Source: Streptomyces toyocaensis (GTDB taxonomy: Bacteria; Actinomycetota; Actinomycetes; Streptomycetales; Streptomycetaceae). From it: 64,000 bases of DNA. The notes under the pieces were generated by a model. The model ran no database searches. It was not told where the DNA came from and was given only the letters and a program-made list of their open reading frames with translations. Numbering within the stretch: position 1 is the first letter of the stretch; every line of letters begins with the position of its first letter. The position numbers and the translations under genes were made by a program. Shown here one piece after another: positions 8,653 to 17,246 of this stretch. The stretch is taken from assembly GCF_000725125.1 (NCBI RefSeq), contig NZ_JFCB01000033.1:1-64000 (forward strand). The letters are read 5' to 3'.

Positions 8653-8736
8653 GCCGGGGTGCCTGTGTAGGCGTCTGATAACGAAGTTGGGGGCTGGCTG
8701 TGTCCGGCACAGGTTTGTCGACCATACTCCTGCGGT

Positions 8737-9339
8737 GTGGAGCAGCGCATAGGTTCGAGCAGCCAGCCCCTGGAAGGCGCCGGATTCGACCCGGCATTCA
8801 TCCCCGGGCTCACCTCGCCCGCGTCCGTCCGGAAGGAGGACGCGGGCGCCGGGGCGGACGAGCCCGAGGACGGCACGCCACCCGGCGCGGAGGCCGGGAC
8901 GGAGCCGGAGGAGGAGACCGCCGGGGAGTCCGGGGTCCCGGAGAAGGCGGCCGGGAAGGCCCTGGGCCCGCAGGAGGACTCCGAGCCCTCCGAGGAGGAC
9001 CCGGAGCCCGCCCCGGACGGCCCCGTCTTCGAGGCGTCCGACCGCCGGGCCAGGATCGTCGCCGACCACAGCGGTGTCCATCTGCGCCTGGACGACCAGG
9101 AGTGCGAGTTCCGCTGGGACGAGATCGGCGCGGTGGAGACGGAGACCGCCCGCTTCGGCAAGCGCTACACGGTCACCGTCCACACCACCGAGCGCCGCTG
9201 GTACCCCCTCGAGATCGAGGCCCCGTCCAGGAGCCGCTTCGCCGAGTGGGACGCGGCCCTGGACGCGGTCCTGGACGAGTACTTCGAGGAGGACGGCGGC
9301 GCCGCGCCCGCACAGGACACCGGCGACGAGCCGTCCTGA
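8737..9339 (+). CDS. conserved hypothetical protein with a C-terminal PH-like domain
   Basis: The product has 200 residues. Residues 1-100 are highly acidic and rich in Glu, Pro, Ala and Gly, and are probably disordered. Residues about 100-190 form a compact region of short beta strands (VHLRLDDQECEFRWDEIGAVE, then TVHTTERRWYPLEIEA) ending in an amphipathic helix, as in small PH/GRAM-like domains. There is no signal peptide or membrane helix, so it should be cytoplasmic. The GTG start at 8737 begins the only convincing coding frame. Function unknown. It converges on the carboxypeptidase gene. Confidence 0.65.
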   Translation: MEQRIGSSSQPLEGAGFDPAFIPGLTSPASVRKEDAGAGADEPEDGTPPGAEAGTEPEEETAGESGVPEKAAGKALGPQEDSEPSEEDPEPAPDGPVFEASDRRARIVADHSGVHLRLDDQECEFRWDEIGAVETETARFGKRYTVTVHTTERRWYPLEIEAPSRSRFAEWDAALDAVLDEYFEEDGGAAPAQDTGDEPS

Positions 9340-9361
9340 GGGTCCCGGGGGCGGCCGGCGG

Positions 9362-10699
9362 TCAGCCGCAGTACTGCCCGGCCTTGCCGATGGAGCGGTA
9401 CATGCAGTCGGCGTTCTCCAGGAGTTGGAGCACGGCGTCCCGGTTGCGGGACGTCTCCCGCTCGATGACCTCGTCGGGCGGGTAGAAGCCGCCGTTCCAG
9501 GAGGACGTCGGGTACATCTCGAAGGTGTAGCCGAAGATCTTGTGCGCACCCCAGAGGTAGTCGTCGATCGACCCGTCCGTGATGTACAGGTCGCTGGACT
9601 GCTGGGGTGTGTACCCGTTGCTCGCGGCCATCTTCTGGCCGACGGCCTTGAACGCGGCGTGGTCGTCGGCCGTCATCCCGGTGGTGGTGTCGGAGTAGGT
9701 GTAGCCGAACGGCCACAGCACGAGCTCGCTGTAGGTGTGGAAGTCGATGCCCGCCTTGATCTGCTGCACCCCGCCCACGACCCGGCTGCGCACGAAGTCG
9801 GCGACGACCTTCACCTCGGGCGCGGACTCGGGGGCCGAACCCCGGTAGGTCTCGGAGGACTTGGAGCCGGAGGAGCCGCCGCAGCAGCCCCAGCGGTAGT
9901 CCCAGTTGCGGTTCAGGTCCGTCCCGACGTACGACGAACCGGAGTTGGGCTGGCGGTTCTTGCGCCAGGAGCGGTAGGAGCCGGAGGCGATGTCGTACTC
10001 GCCGCCGTCCGGGTTGAGGTCCGGGACGATCCAGATCTCCCGTCCGTCGACCATGTTCCTGATCCGGGGGTCGCTGCCGTATCCCGCGCCGAGTTCGCGC
10101 AGCAGGTACAGGGCCATCTCCACGGTGAGGTGTTCGCGGGCGTGCTGGTGGTGGGTGAAGAGGACCTCGGGCTCGTTCTCGTCCGTGGCCACGTTGTCGC
10201 TGATCTTGATGGCGACGATGTCCCGGCCCTGGTAGGACGTGCCGATCACCCGCTTGCTCATGATGGACGGGTACGCCGCCAGCCGCTGGTCGATCTCCGC
10301 GTTCATCTCGGCGTAGTTGTGGTACCGGGAGTCGGCCGACGGGAAGTCGTACAGCCGCACGCCGTCGGCGGCCGAGGAGCGGTCCGGTGCCGCGCCCAGC
10401 GGCGTGACCTCGTAGCCCTGGCGGCGCAGCGCCCGGATCTGGTCGGCGCGTCCGGAGACCACCACGGTCTCCTCGTCCGCCTCGTCCACGGTGACCCCGG
10501 AGCGCTGGATGGCCGTACGGGTCACGGGAGTGGTGTGCTGGTGGATCTCGTACTGGCGGACGTCGTCGGCCGAGGGGGCCGGCCGGTCGGCGCTGTCGGC
10601 GCCGGCCTGGGAGGCCGTCAGCGACAGGGGTGCCGCCAGGGCGAGGGCGAGCAGGGTGGCGAGCGCGGCGGAACGTCTGCCGCGTGGGCGGAGTCGCAT
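9362..10699 (-). CDS. secreted zinc carboxypeptidase (M14 family)
   Basis: The 445-residue product has a signal peptide (MRLRPRGRR then a hydrophobic core, cleavage near residue 35). An activation-type pro-region spans about residues 40-115 and an M14 carboxypeptidase domain about 120-440. Zinc ligands are His186 and Glu189 in HHQHAREH and the His of GIDFHTYSEL. The catalytic Glu is in TFEMYPTSS, and NRNWDYRWG carries the substrate-binding Arg. It should trim C-terminal residues from peptides outside the cell. ATG 10699 was chosen for its strong AAGGAGA ribosome site and direct junction with the signal peptide. Confidence 0.88.
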   Translation of the reverse strand: MRLRPRGRRSAALATLLALALAAPLSLTASQAGADSADRPAPSADDVRQYEIHQHTTPVTRTAIQRSGVTVDEADEETVVVSGRADQIRALRRQGYEVTPLGAAPDRSSAADGVRLYDFPSADSRYHNYAEMNAEIDQRLAAYPSIMSKRVIGTSYQGRDIVAIKISDNVATDENEPEVLFTHHQHAREHLTVEMALYLLRELGAGYGSDPRIRNMVDGREIWIVPDLNPDGGEYDIASGSYRSWRKNRQPNSGSSYVGTDLNRNWDYRWGCCGGSSGSKSSETYRGSAPESAPEVKVVADFVRSRVVGGVQQIKAGIDFHTYSELVLWPFGYTYSDTTTGMTADDHAAFKAVGQKMAASNGYTPQQSSDLYITDGSIDDYLWGAHKIFGYTFEMYPTSSWNGGFYPPDEVIERETSRNRDAVLQLLENADCMYRSIGKAGQYCG

Positions 10700-10884
10700 G
10701 AAGTCTCCTTGTGGGAGGTGGGGGTTGTCCATGGCGACGTGCGTGGTGCGGTGCGGTCATCCTCAGTGCATGGCATGATCAGGTCAAGGCACTGTTTCCG
10801 GTCGGCGGCCGGACCGGGGCGCGTCCCGTGAAGATCCCGGCACGCCCTCTTGTCCGACGGGCGGCCGTCCGCTTTCTTGGCCCC

Positions 10885-12207
10885 ATGGCGGACACCACGG
10901 GAAACATCCAGGACACCGGGACGGCGAGCGCGCCCGGCCCCGACCCGCGCACCTCCAGTTGGCGGTACATCGGCCCCGGCATCGTCGTCGCCGCGACCGG
11001 TGTGGGCGCCGGCGACCTCGTGGCCACACTCATCGCCGGCAGCAACTTCGGCTACACGCTGCTGTGGGCCGCGGTCGTCGGCTGCCTGGTGAAGATCTCC
11101 CTCGCCGAGGCGTGCGGCCGGTGGCACCTGTCCACCGGCCGTACGCTCTTCGACGGCTGGGCGAGCCTCGGCCGCTGGACGACGTGGTTCTTCGCCGGCT
11201 ACGCCGTGATCTGGGGCTTCGTCTACGGCGCGGCGGCGATGTCGTCCAGCGCCCTGCCGCTCCAGGCGCTGTTCCCGGACGTGATGGACCTCGAGTGGTG
11301 GGGCATCGCCTGCGGTCTGGCCGGCCTGGTGTTCGTCTGGTTCAACCGGTACGCCGTCTTCGAGAAGGTCATGACGGTGCTGGTCGGCGTCATGTTCGTG
11401 GTGACCGTCTATCTGGCGGTCCGGGTCACGCCCCACCTCGGTGACGCCTTCGCCGGACTCCTGCCGGTCCTCCCGGACGAGAAGGACTCGGTCCTCAACA
11501 CCCTCGGCCTGATCGGTGGTGTCGGCGGCACCATCACGCTGGCGGCGTACGGCTACTGGGTCAACGCCAAGGGCTGGACCGGCACCGGCTGGATGAGGAT
11601 CATGCGGCTGGACAACCGGGTCGCCTACGCCACCACCGGCATCTTCGTCGTCGCGATGCTCTTCGTCGGCGCCGAGCTGCTGCACTCGGCGAACATCGCG
11701 ATCGCGAGCGGCGACAAGGGCCTGATCCAGCTCGGCGGCGTCCTGGAGGAGCAGTACGGCACCGCGACCGGCAAGCTGTTCCTGATCGGCTTCTTCGCCA
11801 CCTCCTTCACCTCCCTGATCGGCGTCTGGCACGGCGTGAGCCTGATGTTCGCCGACTTCCTGGCCCGGCAGCGCGGCGAACGTCAGGCGCGGGGCGACGC
11901 GCTGGCCTCCGGGCGGCGCGAACGCTCCTGGGCCTTCCGCGCCTACCTCCTCTGGCTCACCTTCCCGCCCATGGTCCTGCTCTTCCAGGGCCAGCCCTTC
12001 CGCCTGGTCATCATCTACGGCGTCCTGGGCGCCGCCTTCATGCCGTTCCTCGCCCTGACCCTGATGTGGCTCCTCAACTCCGCCCGCACGCCCCGCGAGT
12101 GGCGCAACGGGCCGCTCAGCAACACCATGCTCGCCCTCGCCGGCCTGCTGTTCCTGGTGCTGTGCGTCAAGCAGGTCTGGGACCAGCCCTGGTCGGAGTT
12201 CTTCTGA
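10885..12207 (+). CDS. NRAMP-like membrane transporter lacking the canonical metal motif
   Basis: The 440-residue protein has about 11 hydrophobic segments and the overall NRAMP layout, starting with the WRYIGPGIVVAATGVGAGDL region of helix 1. The metal-binding motif of true NRAMP manganese/iron transporters (DPGN in helix 1) reads GAGD here, and no MPH motif is found in the helix 6 region (GGTITLAAYGYW). Substrate is therefore uncertain. ATG 10885 is preferred over a GTG at 10828 because it starts just before the first soluble segment. The gene is divergent from the carboxypeptidase gene with a 185-base shared upstream region. Confidence 0.75.
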   Translation: MADTTGNIQDTGTASAPGPDPRTSSWRYIGPGIVVAATGVGAGDLVATLIAGSNFGYTLLWAAVVGCLVKISLAEACGRWHLSTGRTLFDGWASLGRWTTWFFAGYAVIWGFVYGAAAMSSSALPLQALFPDVMDLEWWGIACGLAGLVFVWFNRYAVFEKVMTVLVGVMFVVTVYLAVRVTPHLGDAFAGLLPVLPDEKDSVLNTLGLIGGVGGTITLAAYGYWVNAKGWTGTGWMRIMRLDNRVAYATTGIFVVAMLFVGAELLHSANIAIASGDKGLIQLGGVLEEQYGTATGKLFLIGFFATSFTSLIGVWHGVSLMFADFLARQRGERQARGDALASGRRERSWAFRAYLLWLTFPPMVLLFQGQPFRLVIIYGVLGAAFMPFLALTLMWLLNSARTPREWRNGPLSNTMLALAGLLFLVLCVKQVWDQPWSEFF

Positions 12208-12214
12208 CGGGCGG

Positions 12215-13471
12215 CTACCGCAGTCCCTCCCACTTCCCGCTGAGCGCGATCTCCTTCAGCCGGTCCACGGTCAGCGCGGGGGTGGCGCGGGTGGCGTCCT
12301 GATGCTGGGCCCCGGTGTTGAAGGCGCTGATCACCACCCGGAACCCGTCGGGCCGCATGGTGTCGGCGGTCCACATCAGGACGCCCTCGCCGCCCTTCTC
12401 ACCCGGCCCCTCGCGCGTGGCGACCAGGGTGCCGTCGGGGAGGGTCTCGGCCTCGCCGTAGAGCTGATCCGCGACATCGGACATGTCGGGCTGCACATTG
12501 ACCTGGACGAGGCTCCTGCCCTTGCCGTCGTCGATGACGAGGTAGGCGTACTCGGTCTCCTGGCCGCCCCGGTCCACCACGGTGAGCCCCTTCGGCAGCA
12601 GGCCGGCCAGGGGCGCGCCGATCGACTCGCCCGCGGCCCCCGGCGGCGGGGCGTCCGGGGCGCCGGTGGCCGGCGGCCTGCGGTCCTCGGGCATGGCGTC
12701 CACGACGCGCCGCCACGCGCCGGCGGTGACGATGCGCTTCAACTCCTCCAGTGACAGCGGGGGTTCCGCACGGGAGACCGGGGCCCCCTTCTCCGCCGCG
12801 GCGTTCCACTCGCTCAGCGACACGTGCTGCCCGTCGGCCGTCACCAGCTCGGCGGACCACCGCTTCGTGTCCTCACGCCGGTCGGGGTACTCGTAGCCCC
12901 GGTACAGCATGAGCAGTGAGCCGTCGGGCAGCCGGCCGGAGGTGCAGTCGTCGTACTCGACGAGCGCCCTGTCCGGGCACGTCGTCACCTCCCTGACCTC
13001 CCGGCTGCCGGCCTCCAGGCGGCCGAAGCCGACACCGATGGCCGCGGCGCCCTCCCCGTCGTCGTACACGACGTGCGCGAACGGGGGCGTGTCCCCCCGG
13101 GTGCCGTTCGCCGCCTCCTGGCTGAACTCACCGTCGGGCAGGAGCCCCTTGAGGGTGCGGAGGAGGTCGTCGCCGGAGAAGGACGCGGCGGCGGTGGCGG
13201 ACGCGGACGCGGCCGGTTTCGCGGCGGCGGACGACCGGTCGGGTCCCAAGGAGTCACCGCCCGGCACGAGCAGCGCGCCGCCCACCCCGACGAGGGCGAT
13301 ACCGGCCGCGCCCCCGAGCACGGCCGTCCGCCGCAGCAGCTGGGCGCGCCGCCCGCGGACCCGGCCCCCGGCGGTGAGGGCGGCCGGGTCGGCGTCGAAG
13401 CCGTCCCCGGCGTCGCGCAGCGCGGCGGCGAGCCGCTCCTCGAAGGGGTCGTGGTGCTGACTTCCGGGCAT
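12215..13471 (-). CDS. sigma-factor-associated membrane protein
   Basis: The 418-residue protein has a short cytoplasmic N-terminus of about 45 residues (FEERLAAALRDAGDGFDADP), one membrane helix at about residues 50-70, an Ala/Ser-rich spacer and two related extracellular modules (about 100-240 and 280-415). Both contain L-P-x-G and DGxLL/VATRE-type motifs and each ends in an L-x-x-x-A-G/L-x-x-x-W helix, suggesting an internal duplication. It lies 61 bases behind the SigE-family sigma gene in the same direction. Such proteins often regulate the adjacent ECF sigma factor, but a zinc anti-sigma motif is not seen, so the role is inferred. Confidence 0.65.
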   Translation of the reverse strand: MPGSQHHDPFEERLAAALRDAGDGFDADPAALTAGGRVRGRRAQLLRRTAVLGGAAGIALVGVGGALLVPGGDSLGPDRSSAAAKPAASASATAAASFSGDDLLRTLKGLLPDGEFSQEAANGTRGDTPPFAHVVYDDGEGAAAIGVGFGRLEAGSREVREVTTCPDRALVEYDDCTSGRLPDGSLLMLYRGYEYPDRREDTKRWSAELVTADGQHVSLSEWNAAAEKGAPVSRAEPPLSLEELKRIVTAGAWRRVVDAMPEDRRPPATGAPDAPPPGAAGESIGAPLAGLLPKGLTVVDRGGQETEYAYLVIDDGKGRSLVQVNVQPDMSDVADQLYGEAETLPDGTLVATREGPGEKGGEGVLMWTADTMRPDGFRVVISAFNTGAQHQDATRATPALTVDRLKEIALSGKWEGLR

Positions 13472-13532
13472 GACGAGCCACCCTTTCGGCAAGGTGTGAG
13501 TGATCGGGTCCTGAGGGGCGGGGCGGCCCGCC

Positions 13533-14042
13533 TCAGGGTCTGGAGTACGCCGCGAGGTCCTCGCCCAGCAGCTCCCGCAACCGGCCGAGCGCACGGACAC
13601 ACCGCGTCCGCACGGCCGCCGAGCTGACGTTCAGCACGTCGGCGGTCTCCTCGACCGAGCGGTCCTCCCAGTACCGCAGAACGACGACGGCCCGGTCCTT
13701 GGCGGGCAGCCGGGCGAGCGCGGCCATCAGGGTCAGCCGCAGGGACGCGTCCCCGTCGGCGGCACCCGGCAGGTCGGGGAACACGTCCGTCGCCCGCTCA
13801 CGGCTGCTGCGCCGCCGCTGGTGGGCGAGGAACGCACGGGTGAGCACCGTCTGCGCGTACCCGGCCGGATTCCCGACCCGGCTGACGCGTCCCCAGCGGA
13901 CGTACAGCCGCCCGAAGGTCTCCTGCACGAGATCCTCGGCCAGGTGCGTGTCCCCCGCGGTGAGCAGACACGCGGAGCGGTACAGGTGGCCGGCCCGCGC
14001 CGCCGCGAACTCGGCGTACTCGTCCGCCCGTCCCTGCCTCAT
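13533..14042 (-). CDS. SigE-family ECF RNA polymerase sigma factor
   Basis: The 169-residue protein has sigma region 2 (about residues 8-75; LAEDLVQETFGRLYVRW is region 2.2-2.3) and region 4 (about 105-160; LPAKDRAVVVLRYWEDRSVEETADVL with the helix-turn-helix after it). The length and the YRSACLLTGD-like N-terminus, here YRSACLLTAGD, are typical of the actinobacterial SigE-type ECF group. It would direct RNA polymerase to a small regulon under an envelope or other signal. The downstream membrane protein gene is its probable partner. Confidence 0.88.
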   Translation of the reverse strand: MRQGRADEYAEFAAARAGHLYRSACLLTAGDTHLAEDLVQETFGRLYVRWGRVSRVGNPAGYAQTVLTRAFLAHQRRRSSRERATDVFPDLPGAADGDASLRLTLMAALARLPAKDRAVVVLRYWEDRSVEETADVLNVSSAAVRTRCVRALGRLRELLGEDLAAYSRP

Positions 14043-14150
14043 ACGCCGCGCCCCCCGTGCCCGTCCCGCCGCCCGCTGCCTTCACCTCATTGATGCGGTG
14101 GGGCGGGGGAAATGTTTCACACGGACTTCGCGGCGTCGGCCCGGCGGACG

Positions 14151-14185
14151 AAAGGGGCCCCGCCCACAGTGGTGTGGGCGGGGCC
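14151..14185 (-). terminator. terminator of the chitinase gene
   Basis: A perfect 13-base stem (GGCCCCGCCCACA and its complement) with a 4-base loop lies 23 bases beyond the chitinase stop codon. On the minus strand it is followed by TTT. Confidence 0.75.
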
Positions 14186-14208
14186 GGGGGGAGGGAGGAC
14201 GACCGTGG

Positions 14209-15912
14209 TTACGGCAGGGCGTGCACGTGCGGGCCGACCGCGTTCGACCAGGCGTTGCCCGCCGTGGCGTCCCAGTTGGTGGACCAGGTCATCGCGCCCC
14301 GCAGGGACGGGTAGGTCCGGGAGGGCTTGAAGGTGCCGCAGTTGGTGCCCCGCGTCAGGCAGTCCAGGGCGTTGTTCACCACGGACGGGGAGACGTAGCC
14401 GCTGCCCGCGCCCCGGGTCGAGGCCGGCAGGCCGAGGCCCACCTGGGACGGGTCGAGGCCGCCCTCGAGCTGGATGCAGGCGAGCGCGGTGAGGAAGTCC
14501 ACCGAGCCCTGGCTGTAGACCTTGCCGTCGCAGCCCAGCATGGAACCGCTGTTGTAGTACTGCATGTTGACGACCGTGAGGATGTCCTTCACGTTCAGCG
14601 CGGTGCGGAAGTAGGAGTTGGACGTCGACTGCATGTCGATGGTCTGCGGGGCCATCGTGAGGACCATCGACGGGCCCGCCTTCGCCGACAGCGAGCGCAG
14701 CGCCTGCGTCATGTACGTCGCGTTGAGGCCGTTCTCCAGGTCGATGTCGACGCCGTCGAAGCCGTACTCCCGCATCAGCGCGTACACCGAGTCGGCGAAG
14801 TTCGCCGCGGAGGCGGAGTCGTTCACCGAGACGGTGCCCTTCTCCCCGCCGACCGAGATGATGACCTTCTTCCCGGCCGCCTGCTTGGCCCGGATGTCCG
14901 CCTTGAACTGGTCCACGGTGTAGCCGTTCAGGCCCGCGGAGTCCAGGTTGAAGGTGACGGCGCCCGGAGTGCCGGTGGCGTCGGCGAAGGCGACCGCGAT
15001 GATGTCGTAGTGGGACGGGACGTCCGAGATCTTCTGGACCGTGGCGCCGTTGTTGAAGTTCTGCCAGTAGCCGGTCACCGCGTGCCTGGGCAGGTCGCCG
15101 CCCCCGCCGCCGCTGTCGTCCGTCCGCGCCGACACCGCCGCCGACTTCGGCGACTCGCCCGCCGCGTTGGTCGCCGCGACCTGGAAGGAGTACGACGTCG
15201 AGGCCGCGAGCCCGGTCACGGTCGCCGAGGTGCCGGTCACGGCCGTCACCTTGGTGCCGTCCCGGTAGACGGAGTAGCCCGTCGCGCCCGACACCGGGTT
15301 CCACGCCAGTGACACCGACGAGGACGTCGTGCCGGAGACGCCGAGCCCGCCCGGGGTGCCCGGGATCGTGGGCTCCTGGTCACCGCCGCCGCCCCCGTCG
15401 GGGCCGAACACCGACAGGTCGTCCACGTGGTACGCCGCCTGGCCGTACCAGCCGTGGGTGTAGACCGTCACCGAGGTGGTGGAGGGGCCGGTGGTGAAGC
15501 TCGTCGACAGCTGCTTCCAGCTTCCGGAGTCCGGTGTCCAGGTGGACACGTCCGTCGTGCCGGTGCCGGTCACGCCCAGGTAGGCGTACCCGCCCTGCAC
15601 CCAGCCGCTCAGCGCGTACGTCGAGCCGGGCCGCACCGCGACCGTCTGGGTGCAGCGGGCGTTGTCCTGCCCGGCCGGGGTCGCCTTGAGGGCGGCCGTC
15701 CCGCCGTGCACCGGGGAGGATACGGTGCTGCCGCTGTTCGCCGAGCAGGTCCAGCCGCTCAGGCCCGCCTCGAAGCCTGCGTTCTGGACGTTGTTGACGT
15801 CAGCCGCGGACGCCTGGCCCGCGCCCACGAGGGGAAGGGTCAGTGCGAGGGCGGAGACGAGGGCTCCGGCCCAGACGCGTCTGCGGCCGGACGTTCGTGG
15901 TGCGCGGTCCAC
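14209..15912 (-). CDS. chiA: secreted GH18 chitinase with CBM and fibronectin type III domains
   Basis: The 567-residue product has a signal peptide (about residues 1-34) and a jelly-roll carbohydrate-binding module at about 36-165 (FEAGLSGWTC...HVDDLSVFG). One fibronectin type III domain spans about 175-260 and a GH18 domain about 275-565. The catalytic motif DGVDIDLE is at 386-393 with acid/base Glu393. It hydrolyses chitin outside the cell. GTG 15912 was chosen because GGAGG lies 7 bases upstream and the signal peptide follows at once. Two DasR-type palindromes upstream indicate GlcNAc-responsive control. The gene symbol follows the S. coelicolor chitinase of the same architecture and position and is a judgement from memory. 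Confidence 0.88.
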   Translation of the reverse strand: MDRAPRTSGRRRVWAGALVSALALTLPLVGAGQASAADVNNVQNAGFEAGLSGWTCSANSGSTVSSPVHGGTAALKATPAGQDNARCTQTVAVRPGSTYALSGWVQGGYAYLGVTGTGTTDVSTWTPDSGSWKQLSTSFTTGPSTTSVTVYTHGWYGQAAYHVDDLSVFGPDGGGGGDQEPTIPGTPGGLGVSGTTSSSVSLAWNPVSGATGYSVYRDGTKVTAVTGTSATVTGLAASTSYSFQVAATNAAGESPKSAAVSARTDDSGGGGGDLPRHAVTGYWQNFNNGATVQKISDVPSHYDIIAVAFADATGTPGAVTFNLDSAGLNGYTVDQFKADIRAKQAAGKKVIISVGGEKGTVSVNDSASAANFADSVYALMREYGFDGVDIDLENGLNATYMTQALRSLSAKAGPSMVLTMAPQTIDMQSTSNSYFRTALNVKDILTVVNMQYYNSGSMLGCDGKVYSQGSVDFLTALACIQLEGGLDPSQVGLGLPASTRGAGSGYVSPSVVNNALDCLTRGTNCGTFKPSRTYPSLRGAMTWSTNWDATAGNAWSNAVGPHVHALP

Positions 15913-15976
15913 TGTGGGGCCTCCGGTGGGGGAGTCGGGGAGGGGGAGCGACGGTGGCCACCGTTGGAGGACAAGG

Positions 15977-15988
15977 TGGTCCAGACCA
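15977..15988. promoter_or_regulatory. DasR-responsive element (dre) 1
   Basis: TGGTCCAGACCA is a 12-base near-palindrome within one base of the DasR core TGGTCTAGACCA. It lies 65 bases upstream of the chitinase start. DasR is the GntR-family repressor released by aminosugar phosphates. Confidence 0.8.
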
Positions 15989-16001
15989 ATCCCGTTGTCA
16001 A

Positions 16002-16014
16002 TAGGTCCGGACCG
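16002..16014. promoter_or_regulatory. second DasR-like palindrome
   Basis: TAGGTCCGGACCG contains the palindrome GGTCCGGACC, centred 26 bases from the first site. Paired repeats of this type are classic in streptomycete chitinase promoters. Confidence 0.6.
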
Positions 16015-16332
16015 GAAATGCCGTTGTCCGGTGGGGAATAGGGCCGCGGTCGACGGGGAAGCGTGGGTCCTGGGACCCCGGGGCGGCATCCGGCGTCAAG
16101 CCGGTGCACAGGACCCACACCACTGGGTCCGGATCGAGACCGGCGAGATGCTCGACCTGCCCCGGTTTGACGCACCTTGTGCACCAGTAGTTGCTGTTCA
16201 GCTACACAAACGCTGTTCTCCGGTCACGGACCCGCGGTTACAGTGCTCACGTAGTCACGCAGTGAAGTCACCGGGGTCGTCGTCAGTGACGCCCGGTGGG
16301 CTGCCGGGCATGGGGAGAACGGGGAGCCGCGC

Positions 16333-17184
16333 GTGCCAACTGCCATTGCCGTGACCGGCGCCGACATGGCGTTGCCGGCGCAGGACGAACGGACCCTGCC
16401 CGCGGTCGTGCTGCGCGACATCGACACCCGCCCGCTCGAAGAGGCCGTGGGCGAACTGCAGATGCTCATCGAGCAGCACGGCCACGTCATCGTCGTCTGC
16501 TCCCCGGCCGCCCCCACCGCCGTCCAGCGGCGGCTGCACACCCTGCGCTCCCTCCTGGAGAGCGACCGGATAGCCGTCTTCCGCCCCGATCTGCCACCGC
16601 TCGGACTGGCCGTCCTGGCACGCCAGTTGCGGCAGCTCGCCTCCTGCGACCTCAGCCCCGGCGTCCTCGCCTCGGCCGGCCGCCTGCTGGTCCACTACCT
16701 CCACTCCGGGGCCCTGCTCGGCTCCGTGGCCCGGCTCGACCGCGTCCCCGTGAACCTGAAGCAGCACGCCAAGTCCTGGATGCCGGGCAGCCAGTTCGCC
16801 GTACTCGCCCACCCGCAGCCGCAACTCGTCCGCCTCGGCCCGGAAGCCACCCTCGACGGCCCCGAGTTCGGCACCTGGATGCTGGTCGCCAAGGGGCAGC
16901 TCCAGTCGGACTGGGTCGGGGCGACCCTGGCCCCGGCCTGGAACGTGCAGGGGCTGCGCGAGACGCCGCTGCCCGCCGCGTCCCCGGGCTGGTGGGGCAC
17001 CGGGAAGATCATCGAGTTCTGCACCTACCTGCCCGACCTGTCCGTCCTGTACCAGCTGGTCACCTCCGTGCGGCGCGGCACCTGCCACTGGTGCGGCATC
17101 GACGTCATCGGTGACCGGTGCGTGTTCTGCTCGGCCGTACCACCCGCCCCCGAGGGCGCACCGGCTGTCTCCCGGCGCACCTGA
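16333..17184 (+). CDS. conserved hypothetical protein with C-terminal zinc-ribbon-like Cys cluster
   Basis: The 283-residue protein has no signal peptide or clear membrane helix. Residues about 30-110 look like a Rossmann-like alpha/beta segment (HGHVIVVCSPAAPTAVQRRL, then RIAVFRPDLPPLG). The C-terminus has two CxxC pairs (CHWCGIDVIGDRCVFC), as in a small zinc ribbon. It is the gene immediately before cpaB, 62 bases away on the same strand, and is probably the first gene of the Tad operon. I do not recognise a characterised family. GTG 16333 starts the coding frame just after the regulatory region. Confidence 0.65.
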   Translation: MPTAIAVTGADMALPAQDERTLPAVVLRDIDTRPLEEAVGELQMLIEQHGHVIVVCSPAAPTAVQRRLHTLRSLLESDRIAVFRPDLPPLGLAVLARQLRQLASCDLSPGVLASAGRLLVHYLHSGALLGSVARLDRVPVNLKQHAKSWMPGSQFAVLAHPQPQLVRLGPEATLDGPEFGTWMLVAKGQLQSDWVGATLAPAWNVQGLRETPLPAASPGWWGTGKIIEFCTYLPDLSVLYQLVTSVRRGTCHWCGIDVIGDRCVFCSAVPPAPEGAPAVSRRT

Positions 17185-17246
17185 TCCCACCGCACCAGCC
17201 CGCCCGATCCCGCTCGACCGATATCCCCGATGAGGTTGTACGGCTC

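Larger units (their letters stand above)
15913..16332. other. divergent regulatory region between chitinase and Tad-locus leader gene
   Basis: These 420 bases hold no credible gene. The left 100 bases contain the two DasR-like palindromes of the chitinase promoter. The right part contains a 10-base inverted repeat (GTGGGTCCTG at 16063-16072 and its complement at 16109-16118) plus further GGGTCC/GGACCC hexamers at 16073-16078 and 16125-16130. They are probably regulatory sites for the rightward gene or a leader hairpin. Confidence 0.55.
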
